Source of the DNA: Owenia fusiformis
Lineage: Eukaryota; Annelida; Polychaeta; Sabellida; Oweniidae
Assembly: GCA_903813345.2 (NCBI GenBank)
Contig: CAIIXF020000001.1
Span: 55,199,885-55,259,884 of the forward strand
Length of the DNA: 60,000 nt
Reading direction: 5' to 3'
Part shown: piece after piece, positions 59,498 through 60,000 of the stretch
Numbering within the stretch: the first letter of the stretch is position 1
Layout of the letters: every line of letters starts with the position of its first letter
Position numbers and translations under genes: made by a program
Notes under the pieces: generated by a model
What the model was told of the DNA's origin: nothing
Databases searched by the model: none
What the model saw: only the letters and a program-made list of their open reading frames with translations

Positions 59498-60000
59498 ATT
59501 GAATTTATGAATTAGGCTAGGCCTACATCATCATAGGCTTATGATTATATCAAATAGAGCTAAGCCTAGGGCCTACCTGATGATGTGTGTTGATTTGAAT
59601 GTGAATGTTTGCCCGATGAGAGACGATTTTTAAAAACTTTTTTCAAAAAAAAGTATTAATTCCCTACCTTTGCAAGTGATGAGTGATCGATAGCTGCGTC
59701 TCGTATCATATAACCATACGATAGTATATCTGAAGACCTAGCACCCCTAAAAAATACATGAAACTTTCAACTTTATTGAAAATCGCGGCAAGAACTTTGC
59801 CTTTTTAGCACAAACTCCTTCAATTTACTCGATAAATTGGTAAACCGGAAGTAATATTATCAGTTTTACTTCGTATATTTCTCGAAAGATACCTGATGCC
59901 CCAAAAAAACTACTTGAAATTAACGAAAAACGATATATTTTGAAACGAATTTCGACCATTTTGAACACCAAAGTTTAATGGCCCGCTGAAGATATGGTTT

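Larger units (their letters stand above)
56906..59746 (-). other. candidate spliced minus-strand exons (four)
   Basis: Segments 59668-59746, 58183-58252, 57408-57476 and 56906-57081 each have good AG and GT borders on the minus strand. The first two stay open in a phase-consistent frame for 49 codons (including SDILSYGYMI, loosely like kinase subdomain IX). The frame stops in the third (CWRS-stop). They could be the 3' end of an unrecognised gene or non-coding leader of the downstream giant ORF. No family is recognised. Confidence 0.3.

Noticed and set aside
47031-59747. A single large transposon from the hairpin to the window end, including the SGNH-like gene
   Set aside because: I looked for matching inverted ends on both sides of the giant ORF and found none, so joining the two genes into one element is not supported.

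Overview
The window is nuclear DNA of an invertebrate animal. It is AT-rich, has long introns and intergenic spacers full of small DNA transposons, and carries animal-specific genes: a SEA/EGF transmembrane mucin, a HES-type bHLH-Orange repressor and a RIM/Fife/Piccolo-type synaptic active-zone scaffold. The mobile elements (TIR elements, tRNA-derived SINE remnants, short elements with internal ~130-150 bp repeats) are of kinds common in marine invertebrates. I cannot fix the phylum from sequence alone; a lophotrochozoan or an invertebrate deuterostome both fit.

Layout. 1-5.3 kb: intergenic, with three TIR or foldback elements. 5.4-14.3 kb (+): one huge exon of a membrane mucin, with two copies of an unnamed N-terminal domain, ~7 kb of Thr/Ser-rich repeats in two classes, a SEA domain with a self-cleavage-type G-S site, an EGF domain, one membrane span and a short tail. 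18.3-20.4 kb (-): a complete four-exon HES-type gene of 368 residues ending in WRPF plus two residues, with two CSL/Su(H)-type sites upstream. 21-28.6 kb: gene-free DNA with at least three more small elements. 29.0-41.7 kb (-): the 3' part of a PDZ-C2A-C2B active-zone gene. I assembled 15 exons; splice phases agree at all junctions but one. One intron holds five near-identical 120-bp repeats. 42-47.8 kb: satellite-like arrays and a 39-bp-arm perfect hairpin. 47.8-53.8 kb (-): an intact 1989-codon intronless ORF with transposase-like features, an OTU protease domain and a C-terminal CXC domain, preceded by a spliced 5' leader. 54.8-60 kb: decayed repeats, candidate leader exons, and a compact intronless SGNH-like gene (+).

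Most unusual item: the SGNH-like gene at 58784-59446 is built like a replication-dependent histone gene. It has a TATA box about 50 bp before the ATG, no intron, and a canonical histone-type stem-loop (6-bp stem, T4 loop, ACC flank) 14 bases after the stop, followed by a purine-rich AAAAGAGC element at the right distance. The protein is not a histone, and two of its catalytic positions are substituted. Second in interest is the giant ORF, where an OTU deubiquitinase-like domain with visible Cys and His lies inside a transposase-like protein that also carries a CXC DNA-binding domain.

All function names come from motif reading. No similarity search, alignment or expression data were available.
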